Source: Henriciella sp. (GTDB lineage Bacteria > Pseudomonadota > Alphaproteobacteria > Caulobacterales > Hyphomonadaceae). Taken from it: a DNA stretch of 64,000 bases. How positions within the stretch are numbered: position 1 is the stretch's first letter; each line of letters begins with the position of its first letter. This document shows, one piece after another, positions 1 through 8,332 of this stretch. Location of the stretch: assembly GCF_029936995.1 (NCBI RefSeq), contig NZ_JAPYRE010000008.1, forward strand, positions 1-64,000, in the 5' to 3' direction. Below the pieces are notes generated by a model. The model saw nothing but the letters and a program-made list of their open reading frames with translations, was not told the origin of the DNA and did no database searches. Position numbers and translations under genes: made by a program.

Positions 1-356
<356 letters not shown>

Positions 357-478
357 TGCGAAACTTCGTGTGTGGTGGTGAACGTACCAGCATACAGGTT
401 TTCGGATCAAAACACCGACCTACCAAGTGGTAAGTTTAGTGATACATGTTGGTCTTTGCACCATTGCCCGTTTCCGCC

Positions 479-596
479 GACCCGGTGGTTATGGCAGGGG
501 TTCCACACCCGATCCCATTCCGAACTCGGTCGTTAAGTCCCCTAGCGCTGATGGTACTGCATCAACAGATGTGGGAGAGTAAGTCGCTGCCGGGTC
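479..596 (+). rRNA. rrf: 5S ribosomal RNA
   Basis: The stretch pairs its ends (GACCCGG near 479-485 with CCGGGTC near 590-596) and contains the conserved 5S core CCGATCCCATTCCGAACTCG and the later GTGGGAGAGTA. Length is about 118 nt, normal for 5S. It sits about 120 nt after the 23S end. Ends are approximate to a few bases. Confidence 0.93.
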
Positions 597-710
597 AGCC
601 GAAACGGGCCATGTTGCAAAACCAGAAAGCTTGCAGACAAAGTCTTTTCCTCACTTCTTCCGCCTCCGGGCGGGACGTGACCGGCCGTCAATTGCCGGTG
701 CACGACGCTG

Positions 711-741
711 TCCGGCCCCTTGCGGCCGGATTTGTGTTTTT
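711..741 (+). terminator. Hairpin with T-run between 5S and tRNA-fMet
   Basis: A 7-bp stem TCCGGCC/GGCCGGA (711-717 with 724-730) is followed by TTTGTGTTTTT. It looks like an intrinsic terminator or processing hairpin after 5S. The tRNA 38 nt downstream then needs readthrough or its own promoter. Confidence 0.6.
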
Positions 742-778
742 GGGCCGGTGATTTATAGGCTGGTCCGACAAAAGCTGA

Positions 779-855
<77 letters not shown>

Positions 856-858
856 TCA

Positions 859-898
859 AGCCCCTGATTTCCGAAAGGAAATTGGGGGCTTTTCTTTT
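859..898 (+). terminator. tRNA terminator copy on the element side
   Basis: A 14-bp stem (859-872 with 877-890, two G-T wobbles) closes a GAAA loop and is followed by TTTCTTTT. It shares CCCCTGATTTCC with the terminator after the second tRNA fragment at 7051-7088, so the element brings its own version of the tRNA terminator. Confidence 0.75.
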
Positions 899-912
899 GC
901 GCAAAATGTAGC

Positions 913-939
913 GCTTCGCCGTGTCAGACCAGTGTCAGA
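913..939 (+). repeat. 27-bp direct repeat, left copy
   Basis: The 27 bases are identical to 6842-6868. On the other strand the unit reads as two tandem TCTGACAC motifs separated by TGG. It lies just inside the left attachment site. Confidence 0.8.
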
Positions 940-955
940 ATATAAGCTGTGGAAA

Positions 956-1404
956 GCCGCGCCGCGCGCGCGCGAGTTTCGCGCACAGGGCAACGAAATG
1001 CAGCGAAGAAATGGAAAGGAAAAAGAGCGGTTGAGATCGACCGAGGGGAAGCCCTCACTTGGGCCGACCCGCTTTCCAGTGCGAATCCGTAGCGTGATCC
1101 GATCCTATGGGCGCGACGAGAAAAGGGAATGAGCGTCGGCGAGCTTCCTGCTCCCTGTTGCTGTCCTCTCGGTGAGGGACGGAGACTGTCAATGTTTTGA
1201 CGGTTCCCGGTTTCTGAGTGGGGCGAGTGGTGGAGTACGTGCCGAAACAGATATCCAGCCGGGGCCGGTTGGCCGCTGGCAGATTCCGTGAGTGGTTCCG
1301 GCTGCTTCCGATCCATTGCCACGGGGATGGGGGCGGGGGGAGGACAGTGAGCGGAGGGCGTCCATTTTTGGCGATAAACGAGACGCGCGCGCGCGCGGCG
1401 CGGC
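956..1404. repeat. 19-bp inverted repeat of alternating GC bracketing a non-coding stretch
   Basis: Positions 956-974 are the exact reverse complement of 1386-1404. Both arms are alternating CG tracts ending in CGGCGCGGC. The roughly 410 nt between them hold only low-plausibility open frames on both strands, with no recognisable protein. Together with the hairpin at 1506-1567, the whole 900-1635 region looks structural rather than coding. Confidence 0.6.
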
Positions 1405-1505
1405 CAGGTCACACTTCGCCCCGACTATGGTTATGGGGCGGGGCGCTCAGGCTCACCAAAGACAGTCAATCTTCGTCTCCACCATCACTCACCGAACCAA
1501 ACGCA

Positions 1506-1567
1506 GAAGATCAGGCCGTGCAAGGGCAAGCCTACCGGTCGAACGACCCTTGCACGGCCTGATCTTC
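1506..1567. repeat. Perfect 21-bp hairpin, possible replication origin element or terminator
   Basis: Positions 1506-1526 pair perfectly with 1547-1567 around a 20-nt loop (1527-1546) that contains ACCGGT. No T-run follows on either strand, which speaks against a standard intrinsic terminator. It lies about 70 nt beyond the 3' end of the last gene of the rep operon, in the non-coding end of the element, a plausible place for a nicking or replication origin structure. Confidence 0.65.
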
Positions 1568-1635
1568 CACGTTCAATTGGATCAGCAAGCGACGGCGGCT
1601 CCGAAGACAGTTCATTCGTCATCCGTAGCGGAGTG

Positions 1636-2076
1636 CTAATTTGAAGAGGGGAGCTTTTCGAGGAGAAAAGCAGGGCAGTCCCGGACCACAGCAATCATAG
1701 AAACGAGAGTGAGCAACTGGCCGAAGCCATCGGAGTCGGCAGGCAATGGAGCGTACCAAACTGGGTGACCTTCTTTATCAAATAGGTCGCCGCGAGCTTC
1801 CGCCTGTTGTATCGCCTGACTAAGCGTTTCTTTGAGAGCTTCCAGCCATCCGTTTGGAAGAGGCCGTCTTTTTTCTCGCACATCTTGAATGAACCCGAGT
1901 GCAGCCTCGCGATCCAATTCTCCGTCATCGAGTTCAAACTGTTCAATGCAATCATCTCCGTCGAATAGAATGTGGTCCAATACATAATCGTTGGAGATGT
2001 TGAAGGTGGTGACGGCCCACACGAACCCGCAGTGCTTTTTCACCTGCTTATCCATCTTATTTATGCGCTTAGACAT
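1636..2076 (-). CDS. Hypothetical protein downstream of the Rep-like gene
   Basis: This 146-residue protein is of no family I recognise. The chosen ATG (2076) has a good AAGGAG site a few bases upstream and overlaps the end of the Rep-like gene by 8 bp, so the two are probably translationally coupled. The open frame extends 42 codons upstream inside the rep gene, but that extension is almost certainly not used. The protein has a lysine-rich start, an acidic middle (LFDGDDCIEQFELDDGELD) and no membrane segment or signal peptide. A link to replication or copy control is suggested only by its position. Confidence 0.75.
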   Translation of the reverse strand: MSKRINKMDKQVKKHCGFVWAVTTFNISNDYVLDHILFDGDDCIEQFELDDGELDREAALGFIQDVREKRRPLPNGWLEALKETLSQAIQQAEARGDLFDKEGHPVWYAPLPADSDGFGQLLTLVSMIAVVRDCPAFLLEKLPSSN

Positions 2077-3244
2077 GCTCCGGCTCTCCTTTCGACAATA
2101 GGCCATATTTGCGGCCAGCTTTGGCCAGTTTCTTTTTGGTCTCGCTCTTGTTCTCTGAGTATGCATCGAGCACGCCAGCGAGTTGTCTCGCTGCAAAGTC
2201 ATCGAAATTCTCAGGCGATATGTTGCGTCTGGCGCCCATTGATATGACCGACCCGGCGATCTGAGCGCGGATCATGTCTTCCCAATGTGCCAATTCGATT
2301 TCTTGGATGTGCTCTTCCGGGATGTCAGTGGTTAGGCCGAATAAGTCGCCCTTTAGAGCATCATGAGCCGCGTTCCAGATGGGATGCAGCGGCCAACGTG
2401 ATCGGTTGTGATCGGTCGAAGAGGGCACGACGTACCGAACATCGCGGAGCATCCCGCGGAACATACGTTGAGCGGTGCCCTCGACCTGGGCCCATGTAGC
2501 TAACTTCCAATCGTCCTTTAGATGCTTCTTGCCTGCTCGAAGCTCGATCCGCCAAATGCGGCTTTGGTCTGCGACCGAGAAATCAATCTTCGGCTTACCT
2601 TCTTTCTCGCGCTTCCAATTGAAGACTTCGAACCAAATCTGATCACGCTTCGCCATGACTTCGGCGCGCTTGTCGTAGATTTGAAGCTGCCGACCTGGCA
2701 TTTTGCCGACGGTGATGGTCTCAACGCGATCCGTCCTGCCGGCTTCTAACCACTCCGTAGTGATGGCATGCTGGTTCCGTTTGAACCGATGGCCCATCAC
2801 GAAATTTGCGCTGACCGGCTCAAACTGTGGAGCGAGAAAGTCCATGGCGAAGTCCACTCGAGCAATGCTGACCTCATGCCATTGAACGGTAATGCCTAGA
2901 GCTTCCAACGTGGCGATCAGACGTTGCTTAGTCTCATTCCAGCCCCTCAAGGCAATTCGGATGGACGAGACGCGAACACGGATTCCCCATGCGTCTTTCT
3001 GGGTGGTCTTCTTCTTGAACCACCAATCTTCGCCGTATTGGCCGGTGTTGCCTCTATAAGCATAACCGCCGAGCATTCCTGACGCCGCCACATTGAACTT
3101 GATCCCATTGATTTCCAGAAGGGCAGGGACTTCGGTTTGAGCAGCGCTATTTTTTGCGTGTTCGAACTTGCTGGCCACTTTGGTAGGTAGTCCGGCCTTG
3201 AATGACACTTCCAGCTTGTCGAAACCTCGATGAATTAATTCCAC
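2069..3244 (-). CDS. Replication initiation factor-like protein (Rep_trans/RstA-like)
   Basis: This 391-residue protein starts at GTG, with TTGGAG about 6 nt upstream. Features seen are an aromatic and glycine-rich segment (GGYAYRGNTGQYGEDWWF), a central ARVDFAMDF strand and RQLQIYDKRAE. The last recalls the IYDK signature of the Rep_trans/phage replication-initiation families found in filamentous phages, small plasmids and integrative elements. Members nick one DNA strand to start rolling-circle replication. I cannot place a catalytic tyrosine with certainty; Tyr of IYDK is a candidate. In this element it would act on an origin probably in the palindromic region at 900-1600 downstream. Alternatives are a MobT-like relaxase or a non-replicative DNA-binding relative. 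Confidence 0.72.
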   Translation of the reverse strand: MELIHRGFDKLEVSFKAGLPTKVASKFEHAKNSAAQTEVPALLEINGIKFNVAASGMLGGYAYRGNTGQYGEDWWFKKKTTQKDAWGIRVRVSSIRIALRGWNETKQRLIATLEALGITVQWHEVSIARVDFAMDFLAPQFEPVSANFVMGHRFKRNQHAITTEWLEAGRTDRVETITVGKMPGRQLQIYDKRAEVMAKRDQIWFEVFNWKREKEGKPKIDFSVADQSRIWRIELRAGKKHLKDDWKLATWAQVEGTAQRMFRGMLRDVRYVVPSSTDHNRSRWPLHPIWNAAHDALKGDLFGLTTDIPEEHIQEIELAHWEDMIRAQIAGSVISMGARRNISPENFDDFAARQLAGVLDAYSENKSETKKKLAKAGRKYGLLSKGEPEHV

Positions 3245-3275
3245 CAGTCACTCCAATAGAAGAATGTATTTGTAG

Positions 3276-3300
3276 AGGGGCGTGTTACTAAGACGCCCCT
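3276..3300 (-). other. Hairpin between the Rep-like gene and the HTH gene
   Basis: An 8-bp stem AGGGGCGT/ACGCCCCT closes a 9-nt loop (3284-3292). There is no T-run, so it may be an attenuator or an operator rather than a strong terminator. Confidence 0.4.
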
Positions 3301-3356
3301 TGCGATGCTGCGCCCTCCGCAGGCTGCGGATCGGTGAGCTTTCTGATTGAGAGAAA

Positions 3357-3557
3357 TCAGTGTGCGCGGCATGGAGCCTCCTCCATGGAACGCAGCCATC
3401 TTTCGAGACTGGCTTTCGCGTATAGAACACGCGCACCGATCTTGATGCGGGGCGGTCCTTCGCCTTGAGCGAACCAGCGCGCCAAGGTCCTCTTATCGAC
3501 GCCGAGCAGCTGTGCCGCTTCGTCTCGATCTAGATATTGGTCTTCAAACACGGACAA
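3357..3557 (-). CDS. Excisionase/AlpA-like helix-turn-helix protein
   Basis: This 66-residue protein has the MerR-like winged helix-turn-helix layout of small excisionases (HTH_17 type). YLDRDEAAQLLGVDKRTLARW forms the helix-turn-helix, followed by GEGPPRIKIGARVLYAKASLERWL, the wing and recognition of a pGxRvLy motif. The start is TTG (3557), chosen because AGGAG lies 7 nt upstream; no ATG fits. It is the first gene of the minus-strand operon leading to rep. It probably acts as a recombination directionality factor for the integrase, or as activator of rep or int, as AlpA does. Motif-based assignment, moderately firm. Confidence 0.8.
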   Translation of the reverse strand: MSVFEDQYLDRDEAAQLLGVDKRTLARWFAQGEGPPRIKIGARVLYAKASLERWLRSMEEAPCRAH

Positions 3558-3956
3558 TTGCCGTCTCCTCTGTTGAGGCGGCTTGAGTCCAAATTGTCAG
3601 TATTGCTTGCCCGAGGCCGCCGATGAAAACGTACGAGCTGAAATGCTCGCGCCCCTTGGCAGGGACGGTTTACGGGTCCCAATTTCTTCGCCCGAAGGGC
3701 GCGTCGTACCGAGAACACCGCTCAGGTAGTGGATAAGCTACCCTCGACAGCCAATGCACACTTATGAAGTGATGCAGTACTAAGAGATGCGTAAATTTAG
3801 CTCCCAGTCAACTAGAAACCTATGCATTGAGCCTAATTGTCGTTCCGTGGCTTCGAGTGTCGGGTCTTGTCACGCAGAAATGCGAAGGGGCGGCCTGTAA
3901 AATATGGGCGAAAGCACTCACCTTAGAGAAACGGTGCAATCAGCAGAGCGAGCTAT
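3558..3956. other. Non-coding regulatory stretch of the element
   Basis: About 400 nt with no convincing gene. A 62-codon open frame on the minus strand (3530-3718) overlaps the HTH gene and has no recognisable features. The segment separates the divergent HTH gene and the small plus-strand gene, so it should hold their promoters and any repressor sites. I could not identify a specific operator. Confidence 0.5.
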
Positions 3957-4202
3957 ATGATGTCACACACACCTTTCATTGAAACAGATCGATTCAAAAC
4001 GATAGCCGAAAGGGTTGCACAAGAGCTTCAGCGCCAGCTCAAATCTGATTACGGGGATTGGGACGAACTACACTCAAAGCAATTCGGTATCGACATCAAT
4101 CCGGCCGTCGTCTCTACGCTGATAGACGAACTTCAATTATACTATGATGCCTACGTCGAGTGGCGCGACTACGCCGAAAACCTGAAGAAGCGACAGCGTT
4201 GA
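3957..4202 (+). CDS. Small hypothetical protein of the element
   Basis: An 81-residue, largely helical, acidic-to-neutral protein starting with two consecutive ATGs; either could be used, and the upstream site (AGAGCGAG) is weak. It has no signal peptide, membrane segment or known motif. The C-terminus is basic (KKRQR). It stands alone between the regulatory region and a strong hairpin. Its position between the replication and cargo parts of the element fits a regulator or accessory protein, but nothing in the sequence establishes this. Confidence 0.6.
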   Translation: MMSHTPFIETDRFKTIAERVAQELQRQLKSDYGDWDELHSKQFGIDINPAVVSTLIDELQLYYDAYVEWRDYAENLKKRQR

Positions 4203-4226
4203 GCCTACTAGTTTGTCTGCAATGCT

Positions 4227-4280
4227 CTGAGGGTTCCGTCCGCCGCACCGCTGTCGCGGACGGACGGACGAAGCCCTCAG
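4227..4280. terminator. Bidirectional hairpin between convergent genes
   Basis: CTGAGGG (4227-4233) pairs with CCCTCAG (4274-4280). The inner part continues with CCGTCCG pairing to the tandem CGGACGGACGGACG repeat. It lies exactly between the small plus-strand gene and the minus-strand MBL gene, and overlaps the stop codon of the latter. Confidence 0.6.
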
Positions 4281-5098
4281 ATCCTTGAGACGTCGTAAGT
4301 CCCTTGATTCATGATGAACTTCAGACTCCCGTCTCTTCGCGTAGTTAACACCCGCCGTTGATTAGATTCCCAGTTCACGATACCGCCTTGTGCGCGTTGG
4401 AAATACCAGCTGCTCGTTTCTTGGGTCTGATACCCTTTAGCTTTGTCCGAAATCACGATGAATCGCGGCTTGCAATAATTGAACACCTCTTCGCAGCAAC
4501 CGCTCTCCCTGCCGTGGTGCGAAGCAAAAAACACATCAATGCCAGCCAACGTTTCGCGAAAGTTCTGACTTCTTAGTAGCGCTCGCCATCCAGCTTGCTC
4601 AAGATCGCCTGTAAATAGAAAGTTCACTCCTGCAGCTCTGACAGACACTGCCATGCTGAGGTTGTTCTCATCATCGAACTCTACTGGCGAATTGGCGAAA
4701 GCCGTGAAATGACAGTCATTTAGTCCGATGTCGTTCGAGCTCCTGAGGCCGTTGTTCATCCAATTCTTTGCTGTTTGGACGAGAAAGCGGATCCCATTTC
4801 CCATACCATCTGCAGTTTTCAGTTTTTCGATAGCGGCGGGCGAGACCTGCATATTTCTGAAGAGAGTGGCGACATTTGTATTTCGAAAGAGATTCTCGAT
4901 TCCGCTGACGTGGTCTTCGTCGTAATTGGTAACGAAGAGAGCGGCCAGGTCGGTGATGCCCGCGAGTCGGCAGTATGAGCCTGGATACCAATTAGTGGAA
5001 CTATTGTGGCCGCAATCAATCATTGCGTGATTACCCATGCCGTCTGACAAAAGCGCGCAAGCGCCGTGTTCGACATTAAACACTCTTAGCTCTGGCAT
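4277..5098 (-). CDS. ComEC/Rec2-like metallo-beta-lactamase fold protein
   Basis: This 273-residue soluble MBL-fold protein starts at ATG, with a GAGGTGA ribosome site upstream. It shows the order of metal motifs expected of the ComEC-like branch. MIDCGH is the first strand-loop, then VTNYDEDHVSG (the variant of the HxHxDH motif in which only the distal Asp and His are kept), FLFTGDLE with the bridging Asp, and SHHGRESG with the later His pair. There are no membrane segments, unlike real ComEC, and no beta-CASP region. It is transcribed away from a membrane-protein gene 88 nt upstream. Phosphodiesterase or nuclease activity is plausible but inferred. Stand-alone proteins of this class often accompany defence or signalling genes. 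Confidence 0.8.
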   Translation of the reverse strand: MPELRVFNVEHGACALLSDGMGNHAMIDCGHNSSTNWYPGSYCRLAGITDLAALFVTNYDEDHVSGIENLFRNTNVATLFRNMQVSPAAIEKLKTADGMGNGIRFLVQTAKNWMNNGLRSSNDIGLNDCHFTAFANSPVEFDDENNLSMAVSVRAAGVNFLFTGDLEQAGWRALLRSQNFRETLAGIDVFFASHHGRESGCCEEVFNYCKPRFIVISDKAKGYQTQETSSWYFQRAQGGIVNWESNQRRVLTTRRDGSLKFIMNQGTYDVSRI

Positions 5099-5186
5099 TC
5101 GTTCTCACCTCTATGAAATTCTCATACCAGTGGATATTGGTATCGGATGATTGCTATGCAAGCTATGGTTGAGCGCGAGGATGACT

Positions 5187-5696
5187 ATGAATGAGTTTCT
5201 GAAGCAGATTTCGTCTTACAACTTATTCAACTACTTGTTTCCAGGAGCGATTTTCTGCCTGCTAGCCGATAATTTTTTCCACCACAAACTAATTTTAGAG
5301 GACCTCTTCGCGGCGTTTTTCTTTTACTATTTTATTGGTCTCGTAATCAGCCGAGTCGGGTCTGTATTGTTAGAACCCGTGCTGCGCGGTTTGGGATTTG
5401 TCCCAACCAATGATTACTCAGCTTTCGTTCAAACAAATACGGCCGATGAGAAGTTGGATGTCTTGTCTGAAGCTAATAACGTCTATCGGACAATGATCGC
5501 GCTACCTATATGCTTGGCCATCTATCAAGGCGGGTATGTCCTAGCGACCTCTCTGAGTATGCCTCTTTCTATTAGAGGCGCGTTTTTTCTCGTCGCGCTT
5601 CTACTCCTATTTTTGGCTTCGTATCGAAAGCAGAACGCCTATATCAGTAAGCGGATCGAGGCGCACAACTGTGTTAGTGGTACAAAAGATGGCTAG
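5187..5696 (+). CDS. Small multi-pass membrane protein, partner of the MBL protein
   Basis: This 169-residue protein starts at ATG 5187, preceded by GAGG; an upstream ATG at 5151 is less likely. Four hydrophobic segments are visible: the N-terminal NYLFPGAIFCLLAD; FFFYYFIGLVI; around MIALPICLAIYQGGYVLA; and GAFFLVALLLLFLASY. A soluble acidic stretch lies between the second and third, and a basic cytoplasmic tail follows. The family is not recognised. Its divergent arrangement with the MBL gene (88 nt shared promoter region), low GC and placement next to the integrase suggest a cargo pair. Its 3' end overlaps the integrase 3' end by 4 nt. Membrane effector or sensor roles are inference only. 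Confidence 0.78.
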   Translation: MNEFLKQISSYNLFNYLFPGAIFCLLADNFFHHKLILEDLFAAFFFYYFIGLVISRVGSVLLEPVLRGLGFVPTNDYSAFVQTNTADEKLDVLSEANNVYRTMIALPICLAIYQGGYVLATSLSMPLSIRGAFFLVALLLLFLASYRKQNAYISKRIEAHNCVSGTKDG

Positions 5697-6916
5697 TCGA
5701 TATCGACCGGTTGCCCTAGGGCGAAGTCAATTTGGGACACTGCATCGAACAATGCGCTATCAACTAGGTGAGCGTAACGCGCGGTAGTCTGCGTCTGCGA
5801 ATGTCCTAAAAGCGCTCCAATAATTGGCAATGATTGTCCTTTAGAAACCGCGACGCTTGCAAAGGTGTGCCTGAGGTCATGTAAGCGTACATCGAACAAC
5901 TCTGCAGCCTTAGTGACTGCAGCCCATGTCTTCTTTACGTCAGTGAGCGATTTTCCGGTCCCCCCTGGGAAGACATAGTTGGTCGTTGCCGTCTTTTTTC
6001 GAGCTCTCAGAATTTGCGATGCTGATGATGAAATTGGCGTGCGATGCAGCTTCCGCTGTTTGGTGGTCGCGGCGGGCTTAGTCCAGACCTTGAGCGAGTC
6101 ATCAAATTGGTCCCACTGCGCATTCAATGCTTCTCCCCGTCGACACCCTGTAAACAACATGAATTTGATTGCTTCAGCCGACGATCTTTGAGGATGCCGG
6201 TCGAGTGCTGTGATTAGTCGGGTAATCTCTGACGCCGTTAGATATCGTTCCCTCATCGATTCGACATTGCGTTCGATACCCGCCGCGGGATTACCTTTGA
6301 CCCACCCCCACTTGATAGCGAGATTGAAGTTTCGACGGAGGACTTCGATCACGCGGTTCGCACGGGTTGGCCGATCTTTCGTGATCTTACGATGTAGTGC
6401 CTCGCAATCATTAAAGGTAACGTCCGATACCTTCTTCTTACCCAGCGCAGGCAAGATGAGCTTTTCGAACATCGACTTTTGGTCTTTCCCACTGCGCTCT
6501 GCGAGCTTCGGCAGGTATTCCTTTTCGTATCGTATCCACATGTCTTCGACCGTGGGCGCTCTATGGTCGGCCTGTTTACGCTCTAGGGGATCAATGCCCT
6601 GGGCGACTTCCAGCTTGAATTGTTCGCATTGCTTTCGAGCGGCGAGGACTGTGAAAGTCGGGTGCTTGCCAATTGTGATGCGTCGCTCGCGACCTTTGAA
6701 AGAATAGTTCAGCACGAAGGCGATGCTGCCCTTTGCGGTGATCCTAACACCGAACCCGGTCAAGCGATCATCAAACAAGACTCGATTGCCATAGGCGGGC
6801 GGCTCCAAAGAGCGGACAAGCCGATCAGTGATACGGACGGTGCTTCGCCGTGTCAGACCAGTGTCAGAGCTTTCCGCTGTACGCGATGCAATCTGCTGAC
6901 TTTCCATGTCACTCAA
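5693..6916 (-). CDS. int: Tyrosine recombinase/integrase of the element
   Basis: A complete 407-residue phage-type integrase. The N-terminal DUF4102-like arm-binding domain includes GFGVRITAKGSIAFVLNY and RITIGKHP at about 54-86. The core-binding domain covers about 120-215. The catalytic domain has Arg259 in TGCRRGE, the HDLRH box (His346, Arg349), Gly371-His372 and the nucleophile Tyr381 in ARYAHL, so all catalytic residues are present. The first codon is TTG (6916), three codons before an ATG at 6907 which may be the real start. It reads inward from about 85 bp left of the right attachment repeat and should catalyse integration at tRNA-fMet. Confidence 0.95.
   Translation of the reverse strand: MSDMESQQIASRTAESSDTGLTRRSTVRITDRLVRSLEPPAYGNRVLFDDRLTGFGVRITAKGSIAFVLNYSFKGRERRITIGKHPTFTVLAARKQCEQFKLEVAQGIDPLERKQADHRAPTVEDMWIRYEKEYLPKLAERSGKDQKSMFEKLILPALGKKKVSDVTFNDCEALHRKITKDRPTRANRVIEVLRRNFNLAIKWGWVKGNPAAGIERNVESMRERYLTASEITRLITALDRHPQRSSAEAIKFMLFTGCRRGEALNAQWDQFDDSLKVWTKPAATTKQRKLHRTPISSSASQILRARKKTATTNYVFPGGTGKSLTDVKKTWAAVTKAAELFDVRLHDLRHTFASVAVSKGQSLPIIGALLGHSQTQTTARYAHLVDSALFDAVSQIDFALGQPVDID
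6842..6868 (+). repeat. 27-bp direct repeat, right copy inside the integrase 5' end
   Basis: This copy is identical to 913-939 and lies in codons for residues about 17-25 of the integrase. Two copies near the two ends of the element, each containing tandem TCTGACAC motifs, could be integrase arm-binding sites. A remnant of an earlier integration is the alternative. Confidence 0.75.
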
Positions 6917-7000
6917 TGTCCTGAATTATCTTAGAAATTACAGGGTAGTATGAGTTTTTCCGCTTAATAATCAACCCCTTGGGGTGAGGTCATTCTACTT

Positions 7001-7045
7001 CTCATAACCTGAAGGTCGGTGGTTCAAATCCACCTCCCGCACCCA
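7001..7045 (+). repeat. attachment-site repeat, right copy (attR; displaced tRNA 3' half)
   Basis: Identical to 811-855. No tRNA 5' half precedes it, so it is the 3' fragment left behind by integration and not a functional gene. The upstream sequence belongs to the integrase promoter side of the element. Confidence 0.93.
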
Positions 7046-7050
7046 ATTAG

Positions 7051-7088
7051 GCCCCTGATTTCCTTGCCGGAAATCAGGGGCTTTTTTT
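7051..7088 (+). terminator. Original tRNA-fMet terminator beyond the right attachment site
   Basis: A perfect 13-bp stem (7051-7063 with 7069-7081) closes a 5-nt loop and is followed by seven T. It matches the element's left-end terminator in its first arm, so the pre-integration locus probably read tRNA-fMet followed by this terminator. Confidence 0.8.
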
Positions 7089-7235
7089 GTTTTGAGGGTC
7101 AGGTTTCGCATAGGCGTCTGACCGGCGTAGTGGTGCATGGCGACGGTCATAAAGCGTATTGTCTTGTCCCAACGGGAACCTGAGACAACAGGTCCATTCA
7201 GACTAGTCTATGGCACTCATGTCCATTGACGTTAG

Positions 7236-8243
<1,008 letters not shown>

Positions 8244-8332
8244 ACCCTGAAGATATCGGTGCAGGCTGGCTAAGTGTGCTACCCTCTCCCAAAAGGTGAG
8301 CCCGGTTGACCGGCCAAAGAGGGAGAGCGCGC

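Noticed and set aside
446-751. Open frame of about 100 codons across 5S rRNA
   Set aside because: It lies over the 5S gene and its terminator; chance frame.
1386-1404. Alternating CG tracts as a CRISPR or simple satellite
   Set aside because: Only two inverted copies, no regular spacers; no CRISPR array is present in the window.
924-1694. Several overlapping open frames on both strands in the left end of the element
   Set aside because: Arg/Pro-rich low-complexity translations caused by GC-alternating repeats and the palindrome; no ribosome sites or family features.
4277-5098. Calling the MBL protein a ComEC competence protein
   Set aside because: It lacks all membrane and OB-fold parts of ComEC; only the catalytic domain type is shared.
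7001-7045. Second tRNA-fMet gene
   Set aside because: Only the 3' half is present; it is the displaced fragment from integration.
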